Shown: one piece after another, positions 21,669 to 33,097 of the stretch
Numbering within the stretch: the stretch's first letter is position 1
How the letters are laid out: every line of letters begins with the position of its first letter
The notes under the pieces: generated by a model
Told to the model about the DNA's origin: nothing
The model's database searches: none
The model's input: only the letters and a program-made list of their open reading frames with translations
Program-made: the position numbers and the translations under genes
Assembly (NCBI GenBank): GCA_027886175.1
Contig: JAJNNQ010000002.1
Location: 4,344,001-4,408,000, forward strand
From: Phylloscopus collybita
Taxonomy: Eukaryota > Chordata > Aves > Passeriformes > Phylloscopidae
Direction: 5' to 3'
DNA length: 64,000 bases

Positions 21669-24600
21669 TATCATTCATGGTATCATACCTCATTCATAGG
21701 TTTCCTGTAAATTAAGAGGAATACATTGGCAGGAATGCAGTGGTTGTGACTTTAAACACGATACTCTTGGGGGGAAAAGTTACGGCTAACACGTGCACTG
21801 AAGGGCAGTGCAATTAGTAAAGCTGTGTTAAAGGATCAAGAAAAAAAAAATTTAGAGCAAAAAAGTGTGGAAAAACAAGCCCACAGAGATCTAGTTCTGA
21901 GTTAGTTCTGTGGCACAGGAAAAGCAAGGTGGATATTGCCACACAGCTGCTGAAACCAAGAAGAGAAAATAAGATGTTTCTGTCAAAGGGATGGCTCAAG
22001 GGTGATCACTGTTTACTCAGAAACACACAAGTAGGGTTTGGGTTTGTGGCTTCTTAATCTGCAGACAATGAGGACTGATTTTGTCACCAAAGTGTTTGCC
22101 ACCAAAATGTTTGTCACTTGCTTGTGGCAAAAATCGCGGAGAAGGCCAGGCAAGATCCGAAAGGGAATGCAAAACAGTTGTCAAAGGAGAAGTGAATGTC
22201 CTGGCTCTGGGCTGCAGCAGCTCAGAATGCATTTGGAGCCTCAAGAGAAGTGACAGATAATGGGTCAACATTTCCTATAAAGCTGCTTATTTCATTTGAA
22301 AGCAAATAATGGGCCGACATTTCTCCTTATTTCGTTTGGGGAATAAGTTGTTAAACAGCTACCGCGTGGCTGAAGTATGGAAAAATGTGTGGGGTGACAA
22401 AATAGGACCTAGCGTTTCACTGTAGCAGCATCCCCATGATCAGCTAAAACGAGACATTTCGCTCGGTCCAAGAAAACATCAGCCCTCGGGGGCAGGCGGG
22501 GTGAGTAACACGGGATCTCTTGGGCTGCATCCCTGCCCGGGCTCAAAACACTCCCTGGCCAGCTCTGCTCCTATTTTTAATCGCTGTGCTATGAAAAGCC
22601 CCGTTTCACAGCACCTGAATGGCTGCTCTGCAGGCAGAGGGACTCGGGAGCGCGTTTATCACGCGCCTGTCATCGCTTTTGAGGAAACGGGCCCAGGGCC
22701 TTTCGGATGTTGTCCTAAAGCCACCCGGTGAGACAGGCACAGCGTGGCTTTTCTGCCCAGGGACAGCTCCAGCTGCGGGGCACAGGCAAACCCATCCACC
22801 CACCAGAGCTGGACCCCGGGGGATTTTTTGCCCAGGGCTGAATGACACCCTGAATTTCATTTATTAAACTGCCTCCCATCTTGTTTGCCGTGTTTCACAG
22901 GGAGGTGTTTACCCGCCCGAAAAACTGAAATGTTTTCTCTACTTGCAAAAAAAAAAAAAAAAAAAAAGGCCCAGGAGTTAGTATTGTCACTGGAGATAAT
23001 GTTACAGCTTTGGCAAGATGACACTTAAAGACTTCATCAGCCTTCCAAGAATTTCGGAAATATTGGTGCATAAAGGCAGCAAGTGCTAAGAGCAGGCAGT
23101 GCTTTCAAGAAGTGCCCTTACCAGCAGTGCTTTCAAGAGCTGTTTTCTGTTTTCACCTATCATTAGAGCTGCACAGCTCAGACTGCTTTTAAATAATTAT
23201 ACTTAACAGTTAAAAAAACTCTCCGGTGCTAAAATAAATTTCAGCTGAGGTGGTTTATGCTTTGCAGCCTCATATGACACTCAATCTTTCTCGTGTGACT
23301 CTTGTAACAAGTCAAATTCATGTATTTTGATACTGTGCACGTGATTAAGATACTTGGATCACTTAAGCCTGCACAGAACTGCAGTGCTCGCATGTCGTTT
23401 ATCTTAAAATCCTATTGTAGCGCTCGTGAAGTGTAATTTCTTCAGTGATTGGAAATTTATACTGACAGAGGTGTTATAAAACATGGAAAACACTGGGAGG
23501 AGAGGGCCCAACATTTTCTCTATCTCTTCAAGTGTTCACTAACGGGGATTTATTTTTCAGCTCAGCGTTGGTTCATTGCAGGTTGCAGAGCTCTGGTGCA
23601 ATTAAAGGGACCCGTTTGCAGACTTCTTAAGCAAAACTGACATTACTTGCAACAGGAGGGAACTGTGTGCTGTGGCCTCCAGGCAGCAAACTGGTTCACT
23701 TTCCACACTGATCCCTAAAGCTACTTGCAGAAAGTCACCCAGCCTAAAGAAACTCCTGGGATCCCAGCCTCTACCTCCCCGTTTCAAAATGCATGGGTAA
23801 GAAAAACCAATTCATATTCATAACCTTGAGTAAATAAATTGTCACTTTAACTACACATTTTATTGTAATTAAGTGCTTCCCAGTAATGACCAACCCACAC
23901 TATGGAGCTGTTCCTCAGTGTAACAGTAAGGCAAGTTCTCAGCTGTGAGCAGGATTAGGAAGCTTTTAAAAGCACAGACCAGTTGGTACAGCAGGGTGAT
24001 GTTGCACAGTTCTCAACATGTGGAGAAAAGGTGCTTTTGCCAAAGAGCTTTGTCCTTATTTTCAAGGACAACGCTGTTGCTGTGTGGTCAACAAAATCAA
24101 ATCTCACTGGCTGAATTTCCCAGTAGGGTTTTTACCCAGTATTAGCCTGGGTAATATCCTCTGCTCCCGGTGGATTTGCCTAACTCCAAAGGGAGCAACG
24201 ACTGAGGCAGATTTAGACCTTGCCCAGCTTTCTAAGGACTCGCTGCTGTCACCTCTCCATAATGCAGCTACAATTAACTTTGCTGGAATTTCTATATTTG
24301 AAGCAGCTTGAAATCAGAGCCTGAACTTCCAGACGTGGATGCAGATAGTCCTTGCTACTGTCTGTACGAGCCCTTGGGCTTCACACTAAAAAAGCCCACC
24401 CGTGTTGACAAATTTGCCCTTTGCAGTCTGGCTTCAGTGCGGCTGGCAAAAATAGCAAGTGATACAGCAGACAGAATGGGCCCTAAACTATATTTTTTGA
24501 TAGCTTTTCTTAGCTCCAGACTAAAGAGCAAGGCATCAGATGTTGACAAATTAGCAGGGAATATATGTAGCAAAGGGATTTGTTACTGAAATGCCCACAA

Positions 24601-27180
24601 TCCAGCAGTTTTGCTGTCTCCCCCAGAATTTGAACTTTTCCCTTGGTTTTCAGCTGTATTTTGATTAGAGTGTAAATACCAGCCACTGGCACGTGTCAGC
24701 TGGCATCAGAGCCACATGCCAAAGCTTTGTTCAGGTCAGAGCTTTAGTGTCGTTTTACTCATCCATGGATTTTGTTAGGACTTCTGAGGCACATAGCTCA
24801 TTATTTTTACCACTGTAAATAGCAGTCCTTGTAAAATTATTCCTCTTTAAATCCAGGAGAGCTTGTCTGGCCTTTTGGGTGGGGAACTTAATTGCATGGA
24901 GGCTCTGGAGGAGGGTTGATGCTGGATAGTTTGGAGTGTTACCTGCCCCCAAAAAGGAGTATCCAGGCTCTAATCCGTACCCCCAAGTCATGTCAGCTTG
25001 CTGGGTACCAAAGCACACCCACTCTGGAGTTGGAGACTCCTGAGCTCAGGCAAGGAGGATAATGGACACCACATGACTAATTCTGCAATGACTGTATATC
25101 TTTAATTGGTAAAGGACTGCATTTTCTATCCTTCTTTTAACCCAGGTCACAGTGCCAAAGGACTGCCTGATGTTTGAGGTTCCTTTCAGGTATTTTAGTC
25201 ATTGAGATGCACTCTACTTAAGGCTACTGTGGCTGCCAGCTTTGTCTTATGCCCTCAAGCACTATTGTGCCTTTTAGTGTTGAGAAACCAGCATTCAAAT
25301 TCCCCTGAAACACTGGGCTGTGCTGCTTTCACAGCTCACAGGGGGCCTTCCCTCAACCTCAGGTACAAAAACTCTGGCTGCTCCAAAGCCAGTGACCAGG
25401 AGTCAGGAAAAGCACACTTTATATATATATATAAGCTACAGTGTTATATATATAAACTACAATCCTTAACTTTAGACATCTCCTGTTTTTAAAGTCTTTG
25501 CCTCAGATTCCCTATAAAATACAAATAACAGCACTGATGAGCTGTAGCTTGTACAAAAGTAAATACTTCCAGCTTCCAAGAGCATGTGTTGCAGCCAGTT
25601 GAAGTTAATGCAGGTTAAATTCAGTGGAAGGAAGGTATTTCTACCAGCTGATGGTATGTGACCATTCAAACAGTTTACCAAGCAGCAAAATTCCTTCTGT
25701 TTAAGACTGCCTGGTTGCCTGGCAGGAAAATGTGTTCCCAAATTGGTGTAGTAACACTGGAATCACTTCTTGGTGACAACCCTATTGACTGACAGTCTCC
25801 AGTAATGGCAGTCTATTAATCTCTTGCTCTGTGGCCATAAAGCATTCTGTCCTCCTTCCATTAAAAGCTGAAGGTAAATAAATGCAGGTCCCATCATCAG
25901 ACCATTTTGCTTGCACTCTTGCTGTCTGCAAAGCCTCTGCATGAGAGGGAAAAGGAGAAGGGCTGAAGAAAACGTCCCCATGGTTGGTGTGAGGCCAGCT
26001 GAGCTGTGACACTGCAGAGGTGGGGCTGGGGAAGCTGCTGAGCTGCCTTGGTCGTTCAGCCCACTTTGCTGACACTGGGGAAGGGCAAGGTGTGAAACCT
26101 GCTCGGAGCTTGGAGAGTGTTTGGGCCAGGTCAGGGCAGCCTGAAGCGCTGCGTGCCTTTGGGTGGCTGCCAGCAGAGCCTCTGGGGTTTTGTAACACCT
26201 GAAAAAGCCTGGGAATACAACAGCCCTTGAATCTGCAGAGTGAGGAGAGCCCTTGGGCTGCCCCTCAACTTTTTCTGCTTAAGTTACCATCCCTTGTAAA
26301 AGAGGATGGGAATTATTTACCCATGTTGTGTTCAGGTGTTGGTGTTTTACCTGGAAATGCAATGCAGGTCTTTTAAAGCACATATGGTGGCTCCAGCAGC
26401 TTGGAGCCAAAGCCTGTCATCCCCCCTGCTCCTTTGCCTTCCTCTCTCCCCAGGTGTTTAGTTGGCAGAAGAACATCTTTCAAATTCCAGTATTTTATTT
26501 AAAAAGCTTGACTCGGGGTTTTTAAACTGGCTGCAATTAAAATTTAACAACAGGAAAGTTCTTACTGAGGTGCCAGGTCCCTTTGAAATGGTTTTGTTGG
26601 AGAAAATCATCCATATCCCTGCTGCAGCCAGCTGGACTGCAGTGCAGGGTTAACTTTCACTGTTACCTGTGGCCTTGTGCCTCCTGACACACTCAAGGCA
26701 TGTGTGGAAGGACCAATAAAATATGTCCTGGAGTGTTTGGTGTATTTTTAGAGTTTGTCCCAGATTATTGGCCTTTGTCCCAGATTTCAGTGGTTAGGGC
26801 ATAAGAATGCCCGGTGGGGCTGAGTGCTTCCTGCCTTGCTCTCAGGAAGGCTTTAATCAGGAAAAATACCCTCTCAGAGAAGGCAAATAATTAAGTTTTT
26901 GTGGCAAATCCTCTATTGCCATTAGCAGGAGATGACAAACACTCAAGACCACAGTATAAATAGAGCCAGGCAGATGCACTAAAATTGAAAGTGCAAATTT
27001 ATTGTGTTGCATGGTATTGAGTAATGAATTGGACATTATAACAAGGTAGTTTTCCTTTTTGTCTTTATTGGGAGCAGGGTTGGCTTTTACACCATAAAGT
27101 GCCTGTCCTGTGGGGAAATGCTGGTGTAAGCCTCCTGGACAAAACCCATTCCACATCGTGGCAGTGTGCAAGCAGGGAGC
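21669..27180. other. Intergenic, gene-poor
   Basis: No gene was recognised. It contains an A20 run at 22948-22967, (TA)n runs near 25417-25455, a mildly CG-enriched patch at 22430-22720 and a unique AT-rich patch at 23270-23480 that could be conserved non-coding DNA. The many short frames lack domains and splice context. Confidence 0.5.
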
Positions 27181-27184
27181 TAAT

Positions 27185-27540
27185 GCTGGAAGGGATCTTC
27201 ACATATCATCCCATCCATCCTCCTCCCTTTGTCAGTGGCTAATTGACTTATGGCATTCCTGGTAAATGCTCATCCAACCTCATCCTGCAGTGCTCCAGCC
27301 TCCCAGGGCATTAAGAGTTTCACCTGCAGAACATTTTCCTCGTGTGTAACATCAGCCTTTCCTGATGTAATTTTGTCCTTACTGAACACGTGGGAAACAA
27401 TTCCTCCTTTTCTCTCTTCTTCAGCTTTTTCATATGGGAAGATTATCTCTCTGCATCCTGCCAAACAATCCAATTCTTTTGTCCCTTCCTTGTATTTCTG
27501 GTTGTGCAGCATGACCCTCACTCCATCCCTTGGCTGCTTC
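27185..27540 (-). mobile_element. Old, diverged CR1 LINE relic (antisense)
   Basis: Weak blockwise likeness to antisense CR1: GGAAGGGATCTTCACATATCATCCCATCCATCCTCCT, CATCCAACCTCATCCTGCA, CTCCCAGGGCATTAAGAG and TTTTCCTCGTGTGTAACATCAGCC. It is much more diverged than the copies at 353 and 2146. The extent is approximate. Confidence 0.4.
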
Positions 27541-29929
27541 CCCGTATCTCAAGGGCACAATTTCCTTGCTGGAGTCCTGGACTCCCCATGCCAACATCTC
27601 TGTCATCCCCTCCTCAGCTCTGGGGGGTTCCTCTGGATTCATCCCTCCCAGTTGCATTGCAGGTCATTGGGATGCCGAAGAGCTCTCTGATGGAATCATC
27701 CAAGCCATTTCTGGCTTTCATGTGCTTCCACCTTGGTCTTGCCTCTTTGCCTGCCTAGCAACTGTTTCTTGCCAAGCTGTCTTAGTGCACATTCTGCATA
27801 GGACATTCCATGTGTCATAACAAATACAAAGTATAAAAACTCTTCTGTTAAGATTCCATTAACTGGTCCATCAGTTTTGTAGGGATGTGAGAGTGACACG
27901 TTGCCAGCACAGATGCAGAAAAGGTCCTGCTGCACCCAGTCATGCCTATGAGAACTTGCTTTCCTTCCCAGTTCTCCCCAGTGTTCAGCTCTTGGACATT
28001 TTGGCACATTATCAGTGATAAATGTATTCACAAGTGGGAGCAGACAGCCCTGCAGGCTGTGATGCCAGGGTATTATGGGTTCTTGGCATCAGCAGTGCCT
28101 CTCCGTGGATTTCAGACAAATGAAACAGAAATGTTTTTATAGACAGCCTCAAGTTTTTATCTATTTGTAGGTGTCTTAGTGCTCCCTAAATAGGGATTAG
28201 GTCCTTTGGAAGGAAGACCGCATTTTATGTCTTGACTTTCTTGGCCCTTTATGCACCCAGGCCTCTCCTGCTCCCGAAGGCCACAGATCTTGTCCTTTAT
28301 TTTTGCCACTGATTTGTGTTGAGAAACAGGTACTGGCATCTGGGAAATTATCAGTAATGCTGGATGCAAACAATCTGTTTTCTATTCTTGTGGCCTATCC
28401 ATGCTGTGGCATGATGCACAGACCCTTAATTATTCACCTGCATTTCTTCAAATGCTTGCAGGTGGCTACTAACACCAGGTGAGAAAAGCATTTGATAAAA
28501 ATGGAGAGAGAAAGAAGGGGTTTTTTTTAAGGAGCCAAGGATAGCTTGAGGCAAGGATGAGAATGATGAAGGACATATGGCAGAGGTACCAGTTGGGGTA
28601 TTCTGGTATCCTGGGTTCCAGCTCAAGATTCTGCAGAATTTCTGATAGGCTTTGCTTTACTTATCTCTTAAGTCCAGATCAGAATGGGAACAACAGACTT
28701 TATCCACAGAAGTAATTAAAACGTTGCACTCTCTGGCAGGGGAGTTAAAATCAATTTCTCAAATGCCAGATGAAGAGGAACTAGCCAGGCTTCTGCCATG
28801 GGGAAAAAGATCCAGGACTGTGATGCTTGGTAGTGCAGCAGAAACCCAGTGCTGCAAAAATCCAGCGGTTCTCCTGGGATGCCTGTTCTGAGGGGCACGT
28901 TGCAGAAGACAAGGGACAACCTCTCCATTTCACTTGGCAATGGTCTTGGCTCAAGGACAATTTCCACACCTCAGGAAACATTTGGTTTAGCTGGGAAAAG
29001 CCCAAAGAGGTGCATAAAGAGTGGCTGGAGGTGTAGGACACTTGCCATTGAGGTAAAGCTGAGAGAGAGAAGTGTGTGGCCCGAAGAGGGGACTGAGCTG
29101 AGACAAAAGAAATTGCCAAATACATGCAAGGCTGATGCAAAGAGGAGTGGCACAATGTGTCCTTGTACCCTCTGCAAGTAGGGGGAATAATGGGCTTCAG
29201 CTGCAGCAGGAGCAACACAGGTAAAACATCAGGGAAAATTTTCCAGTGTTTCTCATAGTTCAGCTCAGGGATGCTCCCACAGGCTCTTGTGGAATTGGCA
29301 CTGCAGGAAGTTGTTAGACAAAGCTCTTGCAGGGATGGTTGAGGTGTTGTTGATTGTACTGGGAGCCTCTTAAAGGGATTTATCCATCTGGTTTTTTTCC
29401 CTATTTCTTCCAGCCACTGAAATAATTGGAATTCAGTTCTTCAGCGTTTGGGAAGTCCTGCCACAATAGCAATCCCCTGTTTGTAATCAAGAGGATTGCA
29501 AGAGCAATCAAATGCATATTGAGCTGATGTGCAGCTCCCAGGATTGTGGGGGCACAGAATCAAGCTGAGAAGTATGTGTGCCATAACTGTAGAAGTTGGT
29601 TATTCTAAAGGATTGAAAATCCAGCTTTTCTTTCACAAGGAGATGTTGCATGTGAGGAGTATCACAGGTTATATTTAGTGTTACAGAGGCACAGGGGAAA
29701 TCTCATTGGAGCCCAACGACAATGATCAGCTATAAAAGGGAACAGGAGCAATTTGTAAGTCCTCAAAAAAAAAAAAAAAAAAAAGTGTCTCTGTTCTTCT
29801 CTGTCCTCACTGTCTGCTTCTGCTCTAGGACACAGCTTTCCTGAGAGAAGGGTCTGTGCCTGCCTGCTCAGTTAGCCCTGATACATCACATTTTATTTGC
29901 TGGGAGACTTGAACAATGAGCAGCAAACC
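27541..29929. other. Intergenic, nothing recognised
   Basis: Average composition with an A19 run near 29766-29784. Frames up to about 145 codons were inspected and none showed a recognisable domain. Confidence 0.5.
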
Positions 29930-30072
29930 CTCCTGTTCCTATTTTAAACTCATGGAAGCTGCAGAATAGAGAAATAAAATGACTTGCACAGTCACAGAGC
30001 AATTTGATGGCAGGGCTCAGACCAGAGTCCAGCTCCCTTGTTCCCAAACCCATGTGCCAGCCTTTCTCTTCA
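29930..30072 (+). mobile_element. Ancient MIR-like SINE relic
   Basis: The segment reads GAATAGAGAAATAAAATGACTTGCACAGTCACAGAGCAATTTGATGGCAGGGCTCAGACCAGAGTCC in outline. This parallels the well-known MIR/CORE arrangement 'GAGAGGTTAAATGACTTGCCCAAGGTCACACAGC ... TGGCAGAGCTGGGA ... ACCCAGGTC'. It ends in a pyrimidine-rich stretch. MIR-type relics predate birds, so a heavily diverged copy is expected. Confidence 0.55.
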
Positions 30073-31179
30073 TTGACCCTTAACTCAAATCACCTTCCAA
30101 TAAATTCTCTTGGCCCCTTCCAGTTGACTTCCATGGGAGTAATGCTGAGTATCAAATGAAGTCACCCAGAATATCAAAGCAAAAGAAGGCAGTGTTAGAT
30201 GCAAAGAAAGAACTGACGGAAGGGGAAAAGCAAATTTTACAGAAAAGAATAAAAAGGAATAAGTTCTAGTGCCAGTTCCATAATATCATTCCCCTTTTAA
30301 TTTGTGCCTGATCAAAATTAAAAAAAAAATAGATTGCTAATATTAATAAGTGAAATGAATCTTGAATTTTATAATAGTGGAGGAAATGAAAGGACCAAAG
30401 TAATATTGTGTTGTTAACTGAGATTTTAATAATGATTCTGTCCTCAGTTGGTGCATTTATTCCACAGAAAGTAAATCATTAATGAAGAGGAGGGGAAAAC
30501 AGTTTTGTGGTGATGGATTTTTGAAAGAAAAGTTTAATTTTGCTTAACTTGTAGAAACTCTGAAATATGCTTGGAGCACTAAACCTAAACTACCACCACC
30601 TCAAAAACAGTTTGTAGGAGTGGAATTTAGCCAAGGGGCTGGCAGTGCCTGGGGCAGGATGGAAAGATGTCCAAGGCTGTGTTCCAGGGGAGCTGAGGTG
30701 AGGGAAGAGGTGGGTTAGAGATGCTGGGGCCCATCCCATATTTTCTGTGGAGTTTTGCAAGATCTGCTTGCACCATGCCCTCTGCAGTGGGGAGGGTGGA
30801 CTCAAACCCCTCTCAGTTCTGTGAGGGTATTTGACTTTCCAGGTGAAGGATAAAGCCCATCAAGGCTGATTTGTCCACTACCCACCTCTATCTTCAACCA
30901 CCTCCAAGCAGTCCCCAAAAAAGGGCTCCCTGGAGCAGCAGCCCATGCCACACCGAGCCCCCTGGTTTGAAATGTCGAGCACAGGGGGGTTCATGGTTGC
31001 ACAATGGTGGAGAAGGAAAACGTCTCTGAGATTTGCTGCCTAAGAAAAAGCAAATGCAGAACATCCATCCCTGTGTGTGCGTGAAGGAGACGGGGGAAAA
31101 TGCAGAATTCCCCTGATTCCTTAATGAGCACAGCACCCCGACAATGAATGTAGAAATTTGCAAGTTAAACCACATTTCT

Positions 31180-31620
31180 GTATCTAAATTATCAAATCAA
31201 TAAAGAGATGTAAACATTAAACAACATTATATGAGAGCCTGGAGTGTCACCACAAAAAATTAGGACTATGTAATTAAAAGTACAATGCAATTTATTTTTA
31301 TATTGTTCTTCATTCAAATCAACAAATCTTATTACTTACCCAAAAATGTAAAGCAGGCTGCAAACTAATTCAAAAGATGAAGACAAAGTGGTTATTGAGA
31401 AACCTATGTTTCTTGTTCCCTTACATCTGGCAACAGTCATGATTTAATATTTTAACTACTGTAATAGGTTATACTGCTGCAGAAAAGTGCATTAATTACT
31501 ATGGGAAACCTAAAGAAATCTAATTAAGAACAACAAAATCACTCTTATTGACTGGGAAAAATAAAACTACGTAAAGGGAAATGAGGGATGAAAAAATTGA
31601 CAACACACAAATACTAATAA
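31180..31620. promoter_or_regulatory. Candidate conserved non-coding element
   Basis: About 440 bp of AT-rich, non-repetitive sequence with many TAAT/ATTA cores (GTAATTAAAAG, CATTAATTACTATG, TCTAATTAAGAAC) and no stop-poor frame. This texture is typical of developmental enhancers, but conservation cannot be tested here. Confidence 0.3.
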
Positions 31621-32339
31621 ATGTCTGAGCAGGGTAGGAAACACTTGTGCTGTTAGTGGGGATCTGAAGTCTGGCTGGAGTTCACAGTTTGGCTAAAGCT
31701 CTTCTCTCACCCACTGGAAGCACCTTCTAATTAGCTGCAGCTCAGGGAGTTGAGTTTGCTCTGAGTGCAGCCCAACATGTCCGTGCAGAGTCAGTTCCAC
31801 TGGCTGTCTCTGAAAAAAACACACTAATGTAGGAGATTGTGCTGCATTTCTGGGTGTAGTGTGGAGTAATGGAATAATTATCTCAATAGGTGTCATCCTT
31901 CCTGCAAAGTCAGAGAGGACACGTGTGAGAAAGCAGCCCTGTGTCCCAAACACTCAGCGTGTCCTGCCTGGGGACACCACAGGGAGAAATGGCCACGGGC
32001 AAATCGGAATCCATCTTTCAACCAGCCACAGCCCTTTGAAGTCTTGTAAAAGGAACCTTTCTGTGTGAAATATCCTCCACCTTGTTTGCTCAGCCCCAAC
32101 TGAAGCCATCTGTTGGCTTTACCATAAGGAAGGACTTGCACCCCCATCCATGCATTCACAGGATCCCTGGGGATGCAGGGCTGCTTTGGGAGCAGGTGCA
32201 TCTTGTATCGGCCAGAAACAGCAGCCAAACGTGCTGGGAGATGTTTGTCTGTATTTTCCAGATGTGAAACTAGATGGGACTGTCTGGTTGTGTCATTGTG
32301 GGGATTGGATTCTGGGGCTGTGATTTTGAGATTTCATCC

Positions 32340-33092
32340 TGTCTTGGGTTGCAGAGCCAGGGGTGTGTATTCTATTTCACTTGTTAAAAGCAGCTGGGGA
32401 GATGTTTTTCTTCATCTCTTGTAACTCTGGGGGGCGGGGGGCGGATGCCTTCTGATAATGGGCAACTGTTAAAACCAGGTGGGGCAGTGTTTCTTATCTC
32501 TTTCACCACCTTCCTCCCTCCAGGGGAATATTTTCTGCTAATGGACCATTAAGACACTCCTAAAAGCACACATCCCCAAAATAAACTATCCACATTACAT
32601 CCTCCTATTGTGAGATGCTCCACCCAGTGGGGGGAGCCAACCATTCCTACCTGGATAAAACTGAGACACAGAACACAAGGTATTCAGCTTCACCTGATTC
32701 CCAGAGGAAGACTGGACCCCTTCTCACCACCACTGGACCCTTGTTCTACAGGATCATCTCTGCTCTACCAGAACCAACTCTGCCACTCCAGGAGGACTCA
32801 CTTTTGGACTGCTTCCAACACCCTGACCAACAGGGTGTCAGGTTGTAGCTCTGACTCTGTCAGGGTTTTCCAAAATTGTTGTTTGTTTGCTGGTTTGGTT
32901 GGGTGGTTTTGTTTTTCTACTATATTTGTATTTTTAGTCCTAGTAAAGAAGTGTTATTCCTATTCCCAAATCTTTGCCTTAAAGCCCTTAATTGCAAAAT
33001 TATAAATTGGCAGGGGTGAGGGGTTTACATTCCCCATTCTAGGGGAAACTCCAGCCTTCCCTGGCAGATACCTGTGTTTCCAAACCAAGACA
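32340..33092 (+). mobile_element. Solo LTR of an ERVL-type endogenous retrovirus
   Basis: Boundaries are exact. The element opens TGTCTTGGGTT and closes AAACCAAGACA, imperfect inverted ends of the TG...CA type, and is flanked on both sides by CATCC (32335-32339 and 33093-33097), a perfect 5-bp target-site duplication. At 753 bp with no internal retroviral sequence, it is a solo LTR left by recombination between two LTRs. A TATA-like GATAAAA (32654-32660) and a poly(A)-signal-like AGTAAA (32942-32947) give the plus orientation. A 5-bp duplication suits ERVL-class elements, and the sequence resembles LTRs I associate with passerine genomes. The frame at 32610-33005 within it is not a gene. Confidence 0.9.
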
Positions 33093-33097
33093 CATCC

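Noticed and set aside
32610..33005. 131-codon open frame
   Set aside because: Lies entirely inside the solo LTR, spanning its promoter-like and poly(A)-like signals.
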